Shown: positions 35,732-46,279, counted from the stretch's first letter. The stretch is DNA of 64,000 bases from Neolewinella agarilytica (GCF_900110645.1 NZ_FOFB01000010.1:62001-126000); one strand, 5' to 3'. The notes: generated from the sequence alone by a model not told the origin. Numbers and translations: made by a program.

Positions 35732-36517
35732 ATGCCCAGAAGAACAAAAGCAGAAGTTGCCGCTACGCTCAATCATTATCACGACCTTTACAATAAGCCG
35801 GATTTTATCCCGGATGACCCCATCGGCCTGGTTCACGCTTTTAATGACGTACGCGACCGGGAAATTGTTGGTTTCTGGGTAGCGACGCTGGCCTGGGGCC
35901 GGCGGGCTACCATCATTGACAAAGGTGCTCAGCTCATCGAACTGATGGGCGGCGAGCCCTATCGCTTCATTACCGAACACCGCGAGGAAGACCGTGCGCG
36001 TTTTGCTGACTGGAAACACCGGACATTCACCTATACCGATACGCTCTACTTTCTGGAATTCCTGCAGCAGTATTACCGGGAGCACGACAGCCTGGAGGAA
36101 GCCTTTGCCCGTCACCTCCGGCCGGAGGACCGGACGATTGAAGCCGCCCTGCGAGGTTTCCATAACGACTTCTTCTCCCTGCCCGAGGCCCCCGCCCGCA
36201 CCCGTAAACACGTGGCTACGCCAGAGCGAAAGTCCCGCTGCAAACGCCTTTGCATGTACCTCCGCTGGATGGTCCGGCAAGACGAGCGGGGCGTGGATTT
36301 TGGCGACTGGAAGCAAATTCGTCCTGATCAACTCTGCCTGCCGCTGGATGTACACGTAGAGCGCGTGGCCCGCCAGCTTGGCCTGCTGAAGCGGAAGCAA
36401 TGCGACTGGAAAGCCGTCGTGGAGCTCACCGATGCCGTAAGACGATTTGACCCCGAAGACCCGACGAAATATGACTTTGCTCTCTTTGGAATGGGAGTCG
36501 AAGGAGTGAAAATCTGA
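35732..36517 (+). CDS. TIGR02757 (DUF2400) family protein
   Basis: A 261-residue protein of the TIGR02757 family, common in Bacteroidota and of unknown function. Typical segments are DDPIGLVHAFNDVRDREIVGFWVATLAWGRR, LYFLEFLQQYY, the CKRLCMYLRWMVRQDERGVDFG motif, and LPLDVHVERVARQLGLLKRK. The CMYLRWMVR and LDVHV parts recall the helix-hairpin-helix DNA glycosylase fold, so a role in nucleic acid handling is possible but not shown. The antisense frame at 35654-36400 is a shadow. Confidence 0.85.
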   Translation: MPRRTKAEVAATLNHYHDLYNKPDFIPDDPIGLVHAFNDVRDREIVGFWVATLAWGRRATIIDKGAQLIELMGGEPYRFITEHREEDRARFADWKHRTFTYTDTLYFLEFLQQYYREHDSLEEAFARHLRPEDRTIEAALRGFHNDFFSLPEAPARTRKHVATPERKSRCKRLCMYLRWMVRQDERGVDFGDWKQIRPDQLCLPLDVHVERVARQLGLLKRKQCDWKAVVELTDAVRRFDPEDPTKYDFALFGMGVEGVKI

Positions 36518-36843
36518 ACATTACAATACATTAACATTATAAACAGGTGTACCTAAACCTAAGAAACATCACCGCTTGCGGCTTTCAGGAAGTCATTTTT
36601 TCGTCCTTTCCTTCAATGAGAACCACCGGAACTTACGTATTTCTTACCTTTATGTAACGGTAAAGTCGATGCCCGCCAGATTTTAGAAACAGCAATGCTT
36701 GATGTGTTGCTCTTTACCCGGGTGGTGAAATTGTAGTTGTCCTATTCTTTCACCGCTCCGCTAGGATGCTGATTTTAAAACCAGAATGTTATCGTTTTAT
36801 CGTTTGTTAGTATTTAATCCCAACGACATAATCTCAGAGCTCC
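36518..36843. other. Upstream region of the heme peroxidase gene
   Basis: 326 bp without a gene. It becomes AT-rich towards the peroxidase start and probably holds its promoter, but no site clearly matches the -33/-7 pattern. No repeat of the other families was seen. Confidence 0.4.
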
Positions 36844-39678
36844 ATGAATACACGACTACTACTGAGTTGCATTGCTGTCTTGTTTTCCTCTTTTGCTTTT
36901 GCTCAAACAGATGACACTGACCTTTACCGTACCATTGACGGCAGATACAACAATCCGAATTTTGACCACTGGGGAGCTTCTCACACGGCCTTACGCCGTT
37001 TTACCGGCAATGGCTATGTAGACGGTCAATCAGAGCCAGTTGCTGACCGGCCCAACCCTCGCGTAATTTCCAATACCTTATTCGCTCAGGAAGGCCTGTT
37101 GAATGACCCGGTTGGCCTGAGTGATTTCACCTGGGTCTTCGGCCAGTTCATGGACCATGACATCGCCCTGACGGAGGAAGTCGGTGAGCCTTTTAACATT
37201 CCCGTTCCTATGGGAGACCCTGCTTTTGATCCGCTTAACTTTGGCACGGTCGTTATACCGTTGACCCGTAACGCTCCACGGTTTGGCACTGGTTCCGGCA
37301 CTAACAACCCCCGGCAGTACAACAACGATATTACCGCCTTCGTCGATGGTTCAGGCGTCTATGGCTCTGATGAACAACGGGCAGAATGGTTACGCTCGCA
37401 CGTGGACGGAAAGATGAAAGTCAGTAGAGGTAACATGCTACCTTACAATACCATCACCGGGGAGATTGAAGGCCCCGAAGACCCCAACGCTCCGCACATG
37501 GCCAATGCCACGGGCTTCCGGGGACGCATGTACGTAGCTGGCGACGTTCGCGCTAATGAAAACCCGCTGCTCGCCAGTTTCCACACCCTCTTCGTGCGGG
37601 AACACAACCGTCAGTGTGATCTGCTCAAAGCTGCCAACCCGGACTGGACCGACGACCAACTTTACCACCACGCCCGCAAGATTGTCGGCGGACTGATCCA
37701 ATCCATCACCTACGACGAGTGGCTGCCAGCGATGGGTGTCCCGATTCTGGACTACGAAGGCTTCAACCCCAGTGTCAATCCACAGCTGACCAATGTATTC
37801 TCCGCCGCCGCCTTCCGCGTTGGCCATACCCTGCTCAACAGTAATCTCCGCCGGCTGGATGCCAGCGGACAGGTAATTGAAGATGGCAACCTCACCCTGC
37901 GGGAAGCCTTTTTCAACCCGCCTGTACTTCAGGATTATGGCATAGACGTATACCTTCGAGGAATGGCCGAACAGGTGCAGCAAAAAATGGATAACCGCGT
38001 CGTTGATGACGTCCGCAACTTCCTCTTCGGCCCTCCCGGTGCCGGTGGCCTGGACCTGGCTTCCATCAACATCGCCCGTGGCCGGGACCGGGGCCTGAGC
38101 AGCTACAATGCCATCCGACAGGATTATGGGCTACCGCTGCTTTTTGAGTTTGCGGACATCAACCCCGACGAAGATGTTCACGAAGCCCTCTCCGGACTGT
38201 ACGGAAGTGACATCAATAAAATCGATCCCTGGGTAGCCATGCTGTCCGAACGCCCCGTTAGTGGAAGCATTTTCGGCCCAACCATCCAGCGCATTATGCA
38301 GAAGCAATTCTCTGACCTGAGGGACGGAGACCGTTTCTTCTACCAGAACGATCCGATGCTGAGCGAGGAGGAAAAAGACTGGATTCAAGCCACTACCTTC
38401 CGCGACATCATCATGTACAACAGCAGCATCAGCCTGATGCAGGAGAATGTCTTCGAAGCGATGCCCTTCAGTGAAGTTTGCGGTAGTTCTACCGTAGCCG
38501 TTGACGGCCTGGTGAGAGTACACACCACTGACGCGCCGCTTCAAGACGTAACCATCAACGTGCTGACCGATGATGGGGAATTGACCCAAACGGAATTAAC
38601 CTCCGATCTCGGCTTCTACGATTTCGACGCTCTGCCCGCTTGTGACAACACCATCCTTACCGCCCAGCGGGACGATGACTGGGCGGCAGGAGTTGACATT
38701 TTTGACATGGTCGCCATCCAGCGCCAATTGCTCGGCATCGAAGAGCTGGCTAATCCCTATCAGTTCCTGGCAGCAGATGCTAATGGTGATGCTACCATCG
38801 ATGTTTTTGACATCGTCTCGATCTCCCGTCTGATCCTCGGTCGGGATCTCGAGTTACTTCCCGCTCCCGCCCAACCCTGGTCTTTCGTAGCCGCCAGCTA
38901 CGAGTTTCAGACACCGGCCTGGCCCTTTGATGATCCACTGCTAACCACGATTGACTTCTCCGTCGTGGCCCCCGGTGACATTAACCAGGGCTTCATCGCC
39001 TACAAACGGGGTGACGTGAACGCTGACGCTGATCTCAGCACGAACAACCTCGCCGAAGGACTGGTGGTCAATGTTCCGGACACCGACATTGCCTTTGGGG
39101 AAACCCAACGGGTAACCCTTCGCTTGACCGGCGAAGAGCTGGCCGGTTTCCAGCTGAAACTAGCGGGCGAAGGTCTGCGAATTACGGACGTCATCAGCAG
39201 CGATCTGCCCGCCAGTAGTTATGCATTGGCCAACGGTCAGCTACAGCTACTGGGCGTAGAGTCTGGTGCGACGAGTCACACCATCACGCTTGAGGTCCGG
39301 GCGGAAGCCGATGGCTCGCTTGCCGAAATGTTTACGCTTTCCGACAACGAACTTTCTGTGGCAGTTGGCCTGGATGGCGCTCCGCTTACCGTTACTTTGG
39401 GCGCTGCCGCAGGTGCCATGGAAGTTGTAGAAAGCAAGGTTTACCCCAACCCCTTCGTGGATGCCTTTACCGTAGCATTCGCTACTCCCCTCCCCAAAAA
39501 CGCTACGGCGGAATTGCTTGATCTGAATGGTCGACTGCTCAACAGCCAGCCGGTTGCGGCTGGTAGTGAGCGGCTACAGATGCGGGGGCTGGATTTACCA
39601 GCGGGGGCTTACCTGCTACGGGTGACCAGTGAAGATGGAGAGCTGCTGCTGACTACCCGGTTGGGGGCGGCGAAATAA
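36844..39678 (+). CDS. Secreted animal-type heme peroxidase with dockerin-like and T9SS domains
   Basis: A 944-residue protein with signal peptide (SSFAFAQ). Residues 25-540 are an animal heme peroxidase domain: FGQFMDHDIAL with D104 (heme ester), H105 (distal) and D106 (calcium); FHTLFVREHNRQCD with R252 and E253; proximal H328 in FRVGHTLLNSNLRR. The expected reaction is peroxide-driven oxidation of halide or organic donors. Residues about 560-680 hold a carboxypeptidase-regulatory-like piece and two dockerin-type calcium loops (VDIFDMVAIQRQLLG, ADANGDATIDVFDIVSISRLILG). The C-terminus is a T9SS sorting domain (KVYPNPFVDAFTVAF ... LPAGAYLLRVTSEDG). GAAAGAM just before it comes from a dispersed-element copy at 39399-39416. 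Confidence 0.9.
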   Translation: MNTRLLLSCIAVLFSSFAFAQTDDTDLYRTIDGRYNNPNFDHWGASHTALRRFTGNGYVDGQSEPVADRPNPRVISNTLFAQEGLLNDPVGLSDFTWVFGQFMDHDIALTEEVGEPFNIPVPMGDPAFDPLNFGTVVIPLTRNAPRFGTGSGTNNPRQYNNDITAFVDGSGVYGSDEQRAEWLRSHVDGKMKVSRGNMLPYNTITGEIEGPEDPNAPHMANATGFRGRMYVAGDVRANENPLLASFHTLFVREHNRQCDLLKAANPDWTDDQLYHHARKIVGGLIQSITYDEWLPAMGVPILDYEGFNPSVNPQLTNVFSAAAFRVGHTLLNSNLRRLDASGQVIEDGNLTLREAFFNPPVLQDYGIDVYLRGMAEQVQQKMDNRVVDDVRNFLFGPPGAGGLDLASINIARGRDRGLSSYNAIRQDYGLPLLFEFADINPDEDVHEALSGLYGSDINKIDPWVAMLSERPVSGSIFGPTIQRIMQKQFSDLRDGDRFFYQNDPMLSEEEKDWIQATTFRDIIMYNSSISLMQENVFEAMPFSEVCGSSTVAVDGLVRVHTTDAPLQDVTINVLTDDGELTQTELTSDLGFYDFDALPACDNTILTAQRDDDWAAGVDIFDMVAIQRQLLGIEELANPYQFLAADANGDATIDVFDIVSISRLILGRDLELLPAPAQPWSFVAASYEFQTPAWPFDDPLLTTIDFSVVAPGDINQGFIAYKRGDVNADADLSTNNLAEGLVVNVPDTDIAFGETQRVTLRLTGEELAGFQLKLAGEGLRITDVISSDLPASSYALANGQLQLLGVESGATSHTITLEVRAEADGSLAEMFTLSDNELSVAVGLDGAPLTVTLGAAAGAMEVVESKVYPNPFVDAFTVAFATPLPKNATAELLDLNGRLLNSQPVAAGSERLQMRGLDLPAGAYLLRVTSEDGELLLTTRLGAAK

Positions 39679-39770
39679 ATTAATGGTCATATACTGTTAG
39701 TACAGTGTAACCTAAGTATTCGTTGGTTTCTGCTTGGTATTTTGCCCACAAAACGCGAAGCGTTTTAACG

Positions 39771-39836
39771 AGCCCCTCTCCGTCAAGCCGGAGGCGAGAC
39801 TTACCGGAGAGGGGTTGGGGAGAGGTTTCTTGAAGC
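39771..39836. repeat. CCCCTCTCC-type intergenic repeat, copy 1
   Basis: GAGCCCCTCTCCGTC...ACCGGAGAGGGGTTGGGGAGAGG, with a palindromic core. A related copy is at 49670-49714 in the opposite direction. No gene is visible in the gap 39679-39929. Confidence 0.5.
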
Positions 39837-39929
39837 CCTTTCCGCCGAACCAGAGGCGGTGAATAGCGTCAAAAAAACAACACTTTTCCCTACAGAGGTA
39901 ACACCCTATGCCTAGTAGTGTACCAATAG

Positions 39930-41492
39930 TCACCTAATAATCACCTTCCCCTGAGCTACCCCCAGTGGAGTTTCAAGCTTTACCAGGTAAACGCCAGCAG
40001 ACCATTTGTCATCAACAGATATCGTTAACTGCTCGCCGGAAACATAGCTCTGGCGGTAAACTTCCCGGCCACTAACATCAAATAAGCTCAAGGATTTACT
40101 CCCCGCTGTTTCATGCCCCGAAGGCAGTTGGACCGTGAAACGCTCTTTGGTGGGGTTCGGAAAAATATCTAATCCGACTTCAATTACTTCCGGTGTTTTT
40201 ATGTCTACCACCTCTTCATAAATGACAATGGTGTCCTTTACGCCCCCACAATCATCCGGATCGTAGCAGCCGTCCGCTCCCAGTTTCACCAACCAACTGC
40301 CATAATTAAACTCCTCAATATCACGTACCCCTGCCAGTAGTATATCTCCACTTGGGGTTTCCACCGCATCGTAAAACGAAAGGTAGGTTGACGTACTGCC
40401 TGGATAGGTGATAAGACGCTCCCATATCTTTTCTCCATTGGGGCTAAGCCGAAATACCCAACCAACTCGCCCGGGCACACCAGGCTCTACAATCATCCCT
40501 TTCCATCCCATCCCCAAAATATCTCCACCTGGTAATAGTTCAAGATTGTTTAACTGTCCTTGAACCGGCCCTAGCATGGTTCGGCTTTTAAATTCGCCTA
40601 AGCTGTCCAGGAAAAAAATAGCCACCGGGTCCGTATCGTAAAAACGGGGTGGGCGACTCAGACTAAAGGAGTCCTTTGTCCAACCGTAAGCAATATCTCC
40701 ATTGGGAAGAGGGAGAATGGTGGGTTGAAAGTCAAAGGTTCTTCCAGGATAGATAGGTTTTGACCACAAGAGCTTTCCGTTGGCGCTTATTTTTTGCAAA
40801 ATGCCTCGCTCTTCTCCTGGTGGTTGAGAAGAATAATCGCGGGCACCAAAGGCCATCAGGATTTCTCCATTAGCCAAAGTCTTGATCTCCCCCGGTTGAG
40901 GGTAACCGTAATCTCCTCTATAGGAAATTGTCGTATCCTCACCTGTGCCAGTGTCATAAAAAGTAAGGGAAGCCACCCACTTGGAGGTGTCGGCACCGTC
41001 CACTTCATCGGCGAATATGATTAGGGTGTCGCCTTGGCCTTTAACAAGAGAATAGCCTGCTGTAGTGCTTATGTGGGCATAATCTCGATAGCTAATCGTA
41101 TCTTCTATCAGGTTCATTGTTAAAAGTCCAAAAGACTGAGGCCTACCTTGTTCTCTATTGAACAAAAGACTATAAATTCTGTCCGAATCCAAAAGAGTCC
41201 CATTTGATTTTACCGGATAGGTATGAGATTCAAAGTCATCAATTAATCGATCATTCACAATATTCCCACTTATATCGATGGTTAGATAGCGAACACTATT
41301 TGGAACAGAAGAAGCAGAAGGGTATTCCGACAAAGTGAGTAAATAATTATCGTCAAAACAATGAATATTTGTCCCAAAGGACCAATCTAATCCTAAAGCT
41401 CGATAAGTCTTTGAAAAATTTGACTGTGCTCTAACCCCAATTGAAGAAATTATAATAATCAACAGAAAGAGCAATAACGATGACCTGAACAT
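39930..41492 (-). CDS. Secreted protein with T9SS sorting domain, probable propeller
   Basis: A 520-residue protein with signal peptide (LIIIISSIGVRAQ). The body has repeated segments of the kind LPNGDIAYGWTKD, LANGEILMAFGARD, LPGGDILGMGWKG and TPSGDILLAGVRD, spaced some 60-70 residues apart, which points to a beta-propeller. The C-terminus is a type A sorting domain (LDIFPNPTKERFTVQLP ... WSAGVYLVKLETPLG). No catalytic motif is visible. It lies 6 bp after the S8-like gene at 41499 in the same direction and is probably co-transcribed with it. Confidence 0.75.
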   Translation of the reverse strand: MFRSSLLLFLLIIIISSIGVRAQSNFSKTYRALGLDWSFGTNIHCFDDNYLLTLSEYPSASSVPNSVRYLTIDISGNIVNDRLIDDFESHTYPVKSNGTLLDSDRIYSLLFNREQGRPQSFGLLTMNLIEDTISYRDYAHISTTAGYSLVKGQGDTLIIFADEVDGADTSKWVASLTFYDTGTGEDTTISYRGDYGYPQPGEIKTLANGEILMAFGARDYSSQPPGEERGILQKISANGKLLWSKPIYPGRTFDFQPTILPLPNGDIAYGWTKDSFSLSRPPRFYDTDPVAIFFLDSLGEFKSRTMLGPVQGQLNNLELLPGGDILGMGWKGMIVEPGVPGRVGWVFRLSPNGEKIWERLITYPGSTSTYLSFYDAVETPSGDILLAGVRDIEEFNYGSWLVKLGADGCYDPDDCGGVKDTIVIYEEVVDIKTPEVIEVGLDIFPNPTKERFTVQLPSGHETAGSKSLSLFDVSGREVYRQSYVSGEQLTISVDDKWSAGVYLVKLETPLGVAQGKVIIR

Positions 41493-41498
41493 AGCTCC

Positions 41499-44400
41499 CT
41501 ATTTAATTATAGTGATTTTCTTAACACATTGGGGTTTCCCTTGGGGTAGTATCCTTAAAAAATAGGTTCCAGCCTCAATATTATTAAGGCCAATGGAATG
41601 TCTGGAGTAAAAATTATAGAGCTTCTCCTCGTGTACTACCCGGCCAACGACAGAGATAATTTGAATGGTTGCTTCTTTTCCTTCTTCTAATAAGCTATTA
41701 GGCAACTCTACAAAAAGAGTGTTATTTGATGGATTAGGATAGACCAGTACTTGTTCGGTTTCTTCAGTAACGACAGAGGCTATTTTTGGCACATCTTCCT
41801 CCAACTCAGGCACAGAATACCGACGATCCGCAGTAAGAAGCATGAGTCCTTTTGCGTAGCCGCTATTAGCGGTCCCTTCTAAGCTAATGGCATCCAACAA
41901 CTCGAAATTTTTGGGTGAGAGTACGTAAGTATTGGTATCCCGCAGGTATTCTAAATTGATTTCCTGAATTGCCTTAAAATCTAGTGTTTTCTTATCCGTG
42001 AGCGATGTCGCATTTAATAAAGCCTCCGCATCATTGTAGCGACCTAATTGCATATAAGTACCAAACAACTCATAAGGGAACTCTTTTGCATTTATCTCCA
42101 AAGCATAGTTTATGGCTTGGTTTACCTCGCCTTCCAACAGCTTCGATTTGATCATGCCCCGAAAGAAATGGCCGTAAGCCTCGTTTGCTTCCTGATATTC
42201 GTCCTGGTATTGTTCATTGGTGGGATTAGCACTTAAATTAGCAAAAGCATTTGAACGGGCTTGTTTTATACCTTCTTTCGACCCAGGATTTGGAAGGGGC
42301 GGTCGGTTTTGGTTACAATTATTTTCATTGTTAGGAGTTTCCTTAATTTCAAATACAGTAGATGTTTCCGGCATCTCACAAGGCATAGTAAGTGTTTCAT
42401 CGATATAGTACCGAAATGGGGAAACAGTGCCCGTTGTAGAAATTCTAGTATCGACAGTTGAATCAAAACAATTTCCTGCGGGTCTTCCTTCGCTCCCTTG
42501 CTTCTCATTAACTGTTCCACTTATTCGAATGGCGCGATTGGCCTCTTGAAAATCGTTACTGAGAATTTCTACAAAAGAGTTATTGCTTGATGTTCTAACG
42601 CCTGTGTAGAAATCGTCCATATCATTACAACTAATTCTACTAAAGCTAAACAACTCGTTAACGCCTGTATTATTAAGGGCAACTCCTGTGTCAAAAGCTC
42701 TACCTGTTATTGTGCCAACAATGCGATTAGCCGTGCTATTAAACGAGTTACTACTAATGTTATAATCTGCAGGGCCCTCCAAATAGATACCTGTAGCGCT
42801 TATTGAACCTTCCCCCACATATTTAGAGTTAAACTCACATTCTGTAACAATAGTAGCGTCAAAGCTATTCTGACCATAGCTATGAATCATAGCCCCTCTT
42901 CTTGCTGCGTAATTGAAAATATTTGGGTCATTGTTCACCCCCCCAATATTGAGCCCTCCGGAAAAAGGATAAGTAGAAACTGCAGAGATGATGCGAGAAC
43001 GGTTACCCGTGGTGTATTCTTCCGATTTGAAGAATACATTACCACTGGTAATATTAATCTTGGCATCAAACGCTACGATTGATTCATGATCAAACTCCCG
43101 AAAAGTACAGTGGTCAAAAGTTATGCCATCGGTATCCCATATGGTGAACCCGATACCCTTTTCGGTTTCCTCACTCGTTTCCTTAAAGTTACAAAGTACA
43201 AACCTACTCTTATTCGCAAAAGCATAGCCTCCGGATGGACGAGGGTATTGGAGGAATTCGCCAACGCGACCGTTATCAATGAAAGTAGCACCTTTACCAG
43301 CCACTAAACCTCCTCGGCGGTCTACCTGAATGGCATATGGGACCGCATCAGAGCGTGTACCAACTACTCTTTTAGCCCGGGTGATTTTTGTTCCAATATC
43401 AAAAAGCACCATGCCTGCATCATCGGTCGTGACGGGGACATTATAATCAAGGACTTCATCTTCACCAACTGTCGCCCAAACATCAGGTTGTTCACGATCA
43501 TTATTGCCCCAAACCCGTATACCTCCCCACATGCCATTTCTACAGGCGGCAGTAACCGTCGACCTTTTGAAAATCAACTTGGCTCCTCGCTTAACGGTAA
43601 AGAATCCTGTTTTGTGGGAGGAAGGATCTGGCTCATCCATAAATATCTGACTGTTGATAATTACCAGCTTACCTAATGGATCAACTTCTACTTTTTTGAA
43701 GCTACGAACATCGTTTTCTATAATAACTGTTTCGTTGGGTCCAACCAGTAATGTTTCCGACTGAAAGCTCTTAGCCGCCAATACTGCCTGGTACGCATTA
43801 AGAGCACCCGCTCCGTTTAATTCCGCGTAATATTGGTCGCTCGGCTCATCAGCGTTTGGAATGTTATTACTGGTTTCTTTAAGAATCTTTTCGATTATTG
43901 CCGGTGGGATACAAGGTGCCTCTGCACGCATCAAGGCTATAGTACCCGCTACATAAGGAGCGGCCATAGAAGTGTTACCGCTTCCGTAACCGGAAAAATC
44001 AACTAATGGGGAAGTAAGTCGATGTAAATTAAGAATGGGTACAGCAATGTCCAGGTTTTCATCAGGGGTGCCTCCATCATACCTCTGATAATTACCGCTC
44101 TCTGTTAATTGGCCTACATTGATGACGCCGTCGATATCCGCTATTTCTTGATGTGAGTCGCCTCGTGCCGCAACAACAACAGTTGTACCTCCTTCTACAA
44201 TTTCGGCGATCATCTCCCGATTCCAGCTATTAGAAGAGTAACTAATGTTAATAACATCAACTCCGTCAAGATAAGCTTCCCATGCTAAAGTATTAAGGGA
44301 TGTAGTGGGTAGCAGTCCACAGTCTCCTCCTCCCACACAGTATCCACGCAGCTTGGTTTCTCCGCCAGCGCCAGCAACGTGCATTCCGTTATTTCTGATT

Positions 44401-45005
44401 GCTGCAACGCCCCCAGAAGTTGCATAACCGTGACTAGAGGTTGCTGATTCTTCCCGGCAGTCTCCAGAGATGGAAAGAAATTTCCCGGTTAAATCAGGGT
44501 GACTATTATCAAAATAGACATCTACAACGCCTACTACAACATCACTGGATCCATTTGACTCCGTCCAGGCACAGGGAAGTTCCATCCGTTCTATGTGCCT
44601 GGTACACTGTGTCCCCGGATCATTAAAATTGACTGGGCTAGAGCATTCTGAAGGTTCTAGTGTTGTCGATGGATCTGGACAGCTTTGGGAACTTGGATCA
44701 CAGGTTAGGGCAGGTACATACTCAATAGTAACTTCCTCGAAATGACCACTAGCCTTTAAATTCTCACCGAATACTGCATAGTTTGCAGAGCCTTGAAGTT
44801 TAATGAACATAGTCTCTTGCAATGCAACAGATTGTGCGCCCGGAAACGCTGGTTGCGCGCTAATTACTTCAGGCTTTGACTTCAACTCGTCAAGATAAGT
44901 ATGAAAGGCTAGGCTTGTTTTTGTTTGAGTGTCGGTTATTTTAGCAAAAATGCCGACGGGATAGGTAGTTTGAGCGGTAAGATTTACGGACGTAATTCCT
45001 ATCAT
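41499..45005 (-). CDS. S8-type peptidase with beta-helix and T9SS sorting domain
   Basis: A 1168-residue protein. The subtilase triad is D162 (GVVDVYFDN), H192 (SSHGYATSGG) and S346 (GNTSMAAPYVAG). Residues about 420-830 look like a right-handed beta-helix with Asn/Gly-rich rungs (VTECEFNSKYVGEGSIS, YNISSNSFNSTANRI). An alpha-helical TPR-like part follows near 950-1060 (AINYALEINAKEFPYELFGTYMQLGRYNDAEALLN). The end is a T9SS sorting domain (VLVYPNPSNNTLFVELP). From this ATG the signal sequence is too short (MIGITSVNLTAQ); the hydrophobic VVICLL continues upstream in frame but without a normal start codon. Base composition is more AT-rich than in the neighbours. Confidence 0.8.
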   Translation of the reverse strand: MIGITSVNLTAQTTYPVGIFAKITDTQTKTSLAFHTYLDELKSKPEVISAQPAFPGAQSVALQETMFIKLQGSANYAVFGENLKASGHFEEVTIEYVPALTCDPSSQSCPDPSTTLEPSECSSPVNFNDPGTQCTRHIERMELPCAWTESNGSSDVVVGVVDVYFDNSHPDLTGKFLSISGDCREESATSSHGYATSGGVAAIRNNGMHVAGAGGETKLRGYCVGGGDCGLLPTTSLNTLAWEAYLDGVDVINISYSSNSWNREMIAEIVEGGTTVVVAARGDSHQEIADIDGVINVGQLTESGNYQRYDGGTPDENLDIAVPILNLHRLTSPLVDFSGYGSGNTSMAAPYVAGTIALMRAEAPCIPPAIIEKILKETSNNIPNADEPSDQYYAELNGAGALNAYQAVLAAKSFQSETLLVGPNETVIIENDVRSFKKVEVDPLGKLVIINSQIFMDEPDPSSHKTGFFTVKRGAKLIFKRSTVTAACRNGMWGGIRVWGNNDREQPDVWATVGEDEVLDYNVPVTTDDAGMVLFDIGTKITRAKRVVGTRSDAVPYAIQVDRRGGLVAGKGATFIDNGRVGEFLQYPRPSGGYAFANKSRFVLCNFKETSEETEKGIGFTIWDTDGITFDHCTFREFDHESIVAFDAKINITSGNVFFKSEEYTTGNRSRIISAVSTYPFSGGLNIGGVNNDPNIFNYAARRGAMIHSYGQNSFDATIVTECEFNSKYVGEGSISATGIYLEGPADYNISSNSFNSTANRIVGTITGRAFDTGVALNNTGVNELFSFSRISCNDMDDFYTGVRTSSNNSFVEILSNDFQEANRAIRISGTVNEKQGSEGRPAGNCFDSTVDTRISTTGTVSPFRYYIDETLTMPCEMPETSTVFEIKETPNNENNCNQNRPPLPNPGSKEGIKQARSNAFANLSANPTNEQYQDEYQEANEAYGHFFRGMIKSKLLEGEVNQAINYALEINAKEFPYELFGTYMQLGRYNDAEALLNATSLTDKKTLDFKAIQEINLEYLRDTNTYVLSPKNFELLDAISLEGTANSGYAKGLMLLTADRRYSVPELEEDVPKIASVVTEETEQVLVYPNPSNNTLFVELPNSLLEEGKEATIQIISVVGRVVHEEKLYNFYSRHSIGLNNIEAGTYFLRILPQGKPQCVKKITIIK

Positions 45006-45021
45006 TAACAGGCAAATGACA

Positions 45022-45045
45022 ACGTGCGGAAGTGCGGAAGTGCAT
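45022..45045. repeat. Octamer repeat in front of the S8 peptidase gene
   Basis: On the minus strand ATGCACTTCCGCACTTCC is followed by GCAC, that is, two and a half units of GCACTTCC. The ATG at 45045 is out of frame with the gene at 45005 by one base; one more unit would bring it into frame and restore a full signal peptide. Confidence 0.35.
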
Positions 45046-45258
45046 TTAGGGTTTGGTTTGAGTTAATAGGTAAAGTACAGCACGAATTTAAGTACCTGCT
45101 AACTATTTTGCAAGTAAGTTAAACCGAAAAGAAATTCTAATTCGGTCGCAAAGTAGTTGATTTTTTTCATCAATATTAGCAAACAACGTTAGCTTAAAAA
45201 ATAAACAAACAAAATTCGTTACCCCCGCGTTATCTTACCGTCCTAAAGAAAAAACGCC

Positions 45259-46266
45259 ATGTCTGCTGAACTTAACCTCGCTACCAAGAATCTGAATAAA
45301 ATGGGCTTTCTCGACCTCGAAGTCGACCCCACCCTGGATCTGGTAGAAGCGATCAACCAACTGAAGAAAGAGAAGAACGCCGTCATCCTGGCGCACTACT
45401 ATCAGGAGTCGGAGATTCAGGACATTGCGGATTACATCGGCGATAGCCTGGGCCTGAGCCAGCAGGCAGCCGAAACGGATGCGGACATCATCGTCTTTGC
45501 CGGGGTACACTTCATGGCGGAAACCGCCAAGATGCTGAGCCCCTCCAAGAAAGTATTGCTGCCTGACTTGAAGGCCGGTTGCTCATTAGCAGATAGCTGC
45601 CCAGCGCCCGTCTTTCGCAAGTTCAAGGAGAAGTACCCCGATCATAAAGTCGTGAGCTACATCAACTGTACCGCCGAGCTGAAGACCCTCACCGACGTCT
45701 GCTGTACCAGCACCAACGCCAAGCACATCATCGACTCCTTCCCCGAAGATCAGCCATTGATCTTCGCCCCGGACGTCAACCTCGGTCGTTGGCTCGTTAA
45801 GGAAACTGGCCGCGACATGGTGCTCTGGAACGGCAGCTGTATGGTACACGAGATTTTCAGCCACGAGAAGATCGTTAAGCTGCAGATGAAGCACCCCGAG
45901 GCGGCTTTCATCGCTCACCCCGAGTGTGAAGCGCACATTCTGGATGCGGCCGACCACGTCGGCTCCACCTCCAGCCTGCTACGCTTCACCCGCGAGAGTG
46001 GCCACCAGGAGTACATTGTCGCTACCGAGCCTGGCATCATCCACCAGATGCAAAAGGCCAGCCCTGACAAGAAATTCTACCCCGCTCCGCCCAACAACAG
46101 CTGCGCCTGCAACGAGTGTCCCCACATGAAGCGCAATACGATGGAGAAGCTCTACCTCTGTATGAAGCACGAGCTGCCCGAGATCACGCTGCCAGAATGG
46201 GTAATTGAGAAGGGTGTGGCGAGTATTGACCGGATGCTGGAGATTTCGGCGAAGGCGGGGCTGTAG
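45259..46266 (+). CDS. nadA: Quinolinate synthase A
   Basis: A 335-residue enzyme that condenses iminoaspartate with dihydroxyacetone phosphate to quinolinate in NAD synthesis, using a [4Fe-4S] cluster. Motifs are [22 protein letters not shown], then cysteines C108 ([10 protein letters not shown]), C194 (WNGSCMVHE) and C287 ([11 protein letters not shown]), the cluster ligands of the family. HPEC and GSTSSLLRF complete the pattern. The length is typical. nadB and nadC are not in the window. Confidence 0.95.
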   Translation: MSAELNLATKNLNKMGFLDLEVDPTLDLVEAINQLKKEKNAVILAHYYQESEIQDIADYIGDSLGLSQQAAETDADIIVFAGVHFMAETAKMLSPSKKVLLPDLKAGCSLADSCPAPVFRKFKEKYPDHKVVSYINCTAELKTLTDVCCTSTNAKHIIDSFPEDQPLIFAPDVNLGRWLVKETGRDMVLWNGSCMVHEIFSHEKIVKLQMKHPEAAFIAHPECEAHILDAADHVGSTSSLLRFTRESGHQEYIVATEPGIIHQMQKASPDKKFYPAPPNNSCACNECPHMKRNTMEKLYLCMKHELPEITLPEWVIEKGVASIDRMLEISAKAGL

Positions 46267-46279
46267 GTACGGCAAAAGC

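Noticed and set aside
35654-36400. 248-codon minus-strand frame
   Set aside because: Antisense to TIGR02757; rejected for the same reason.
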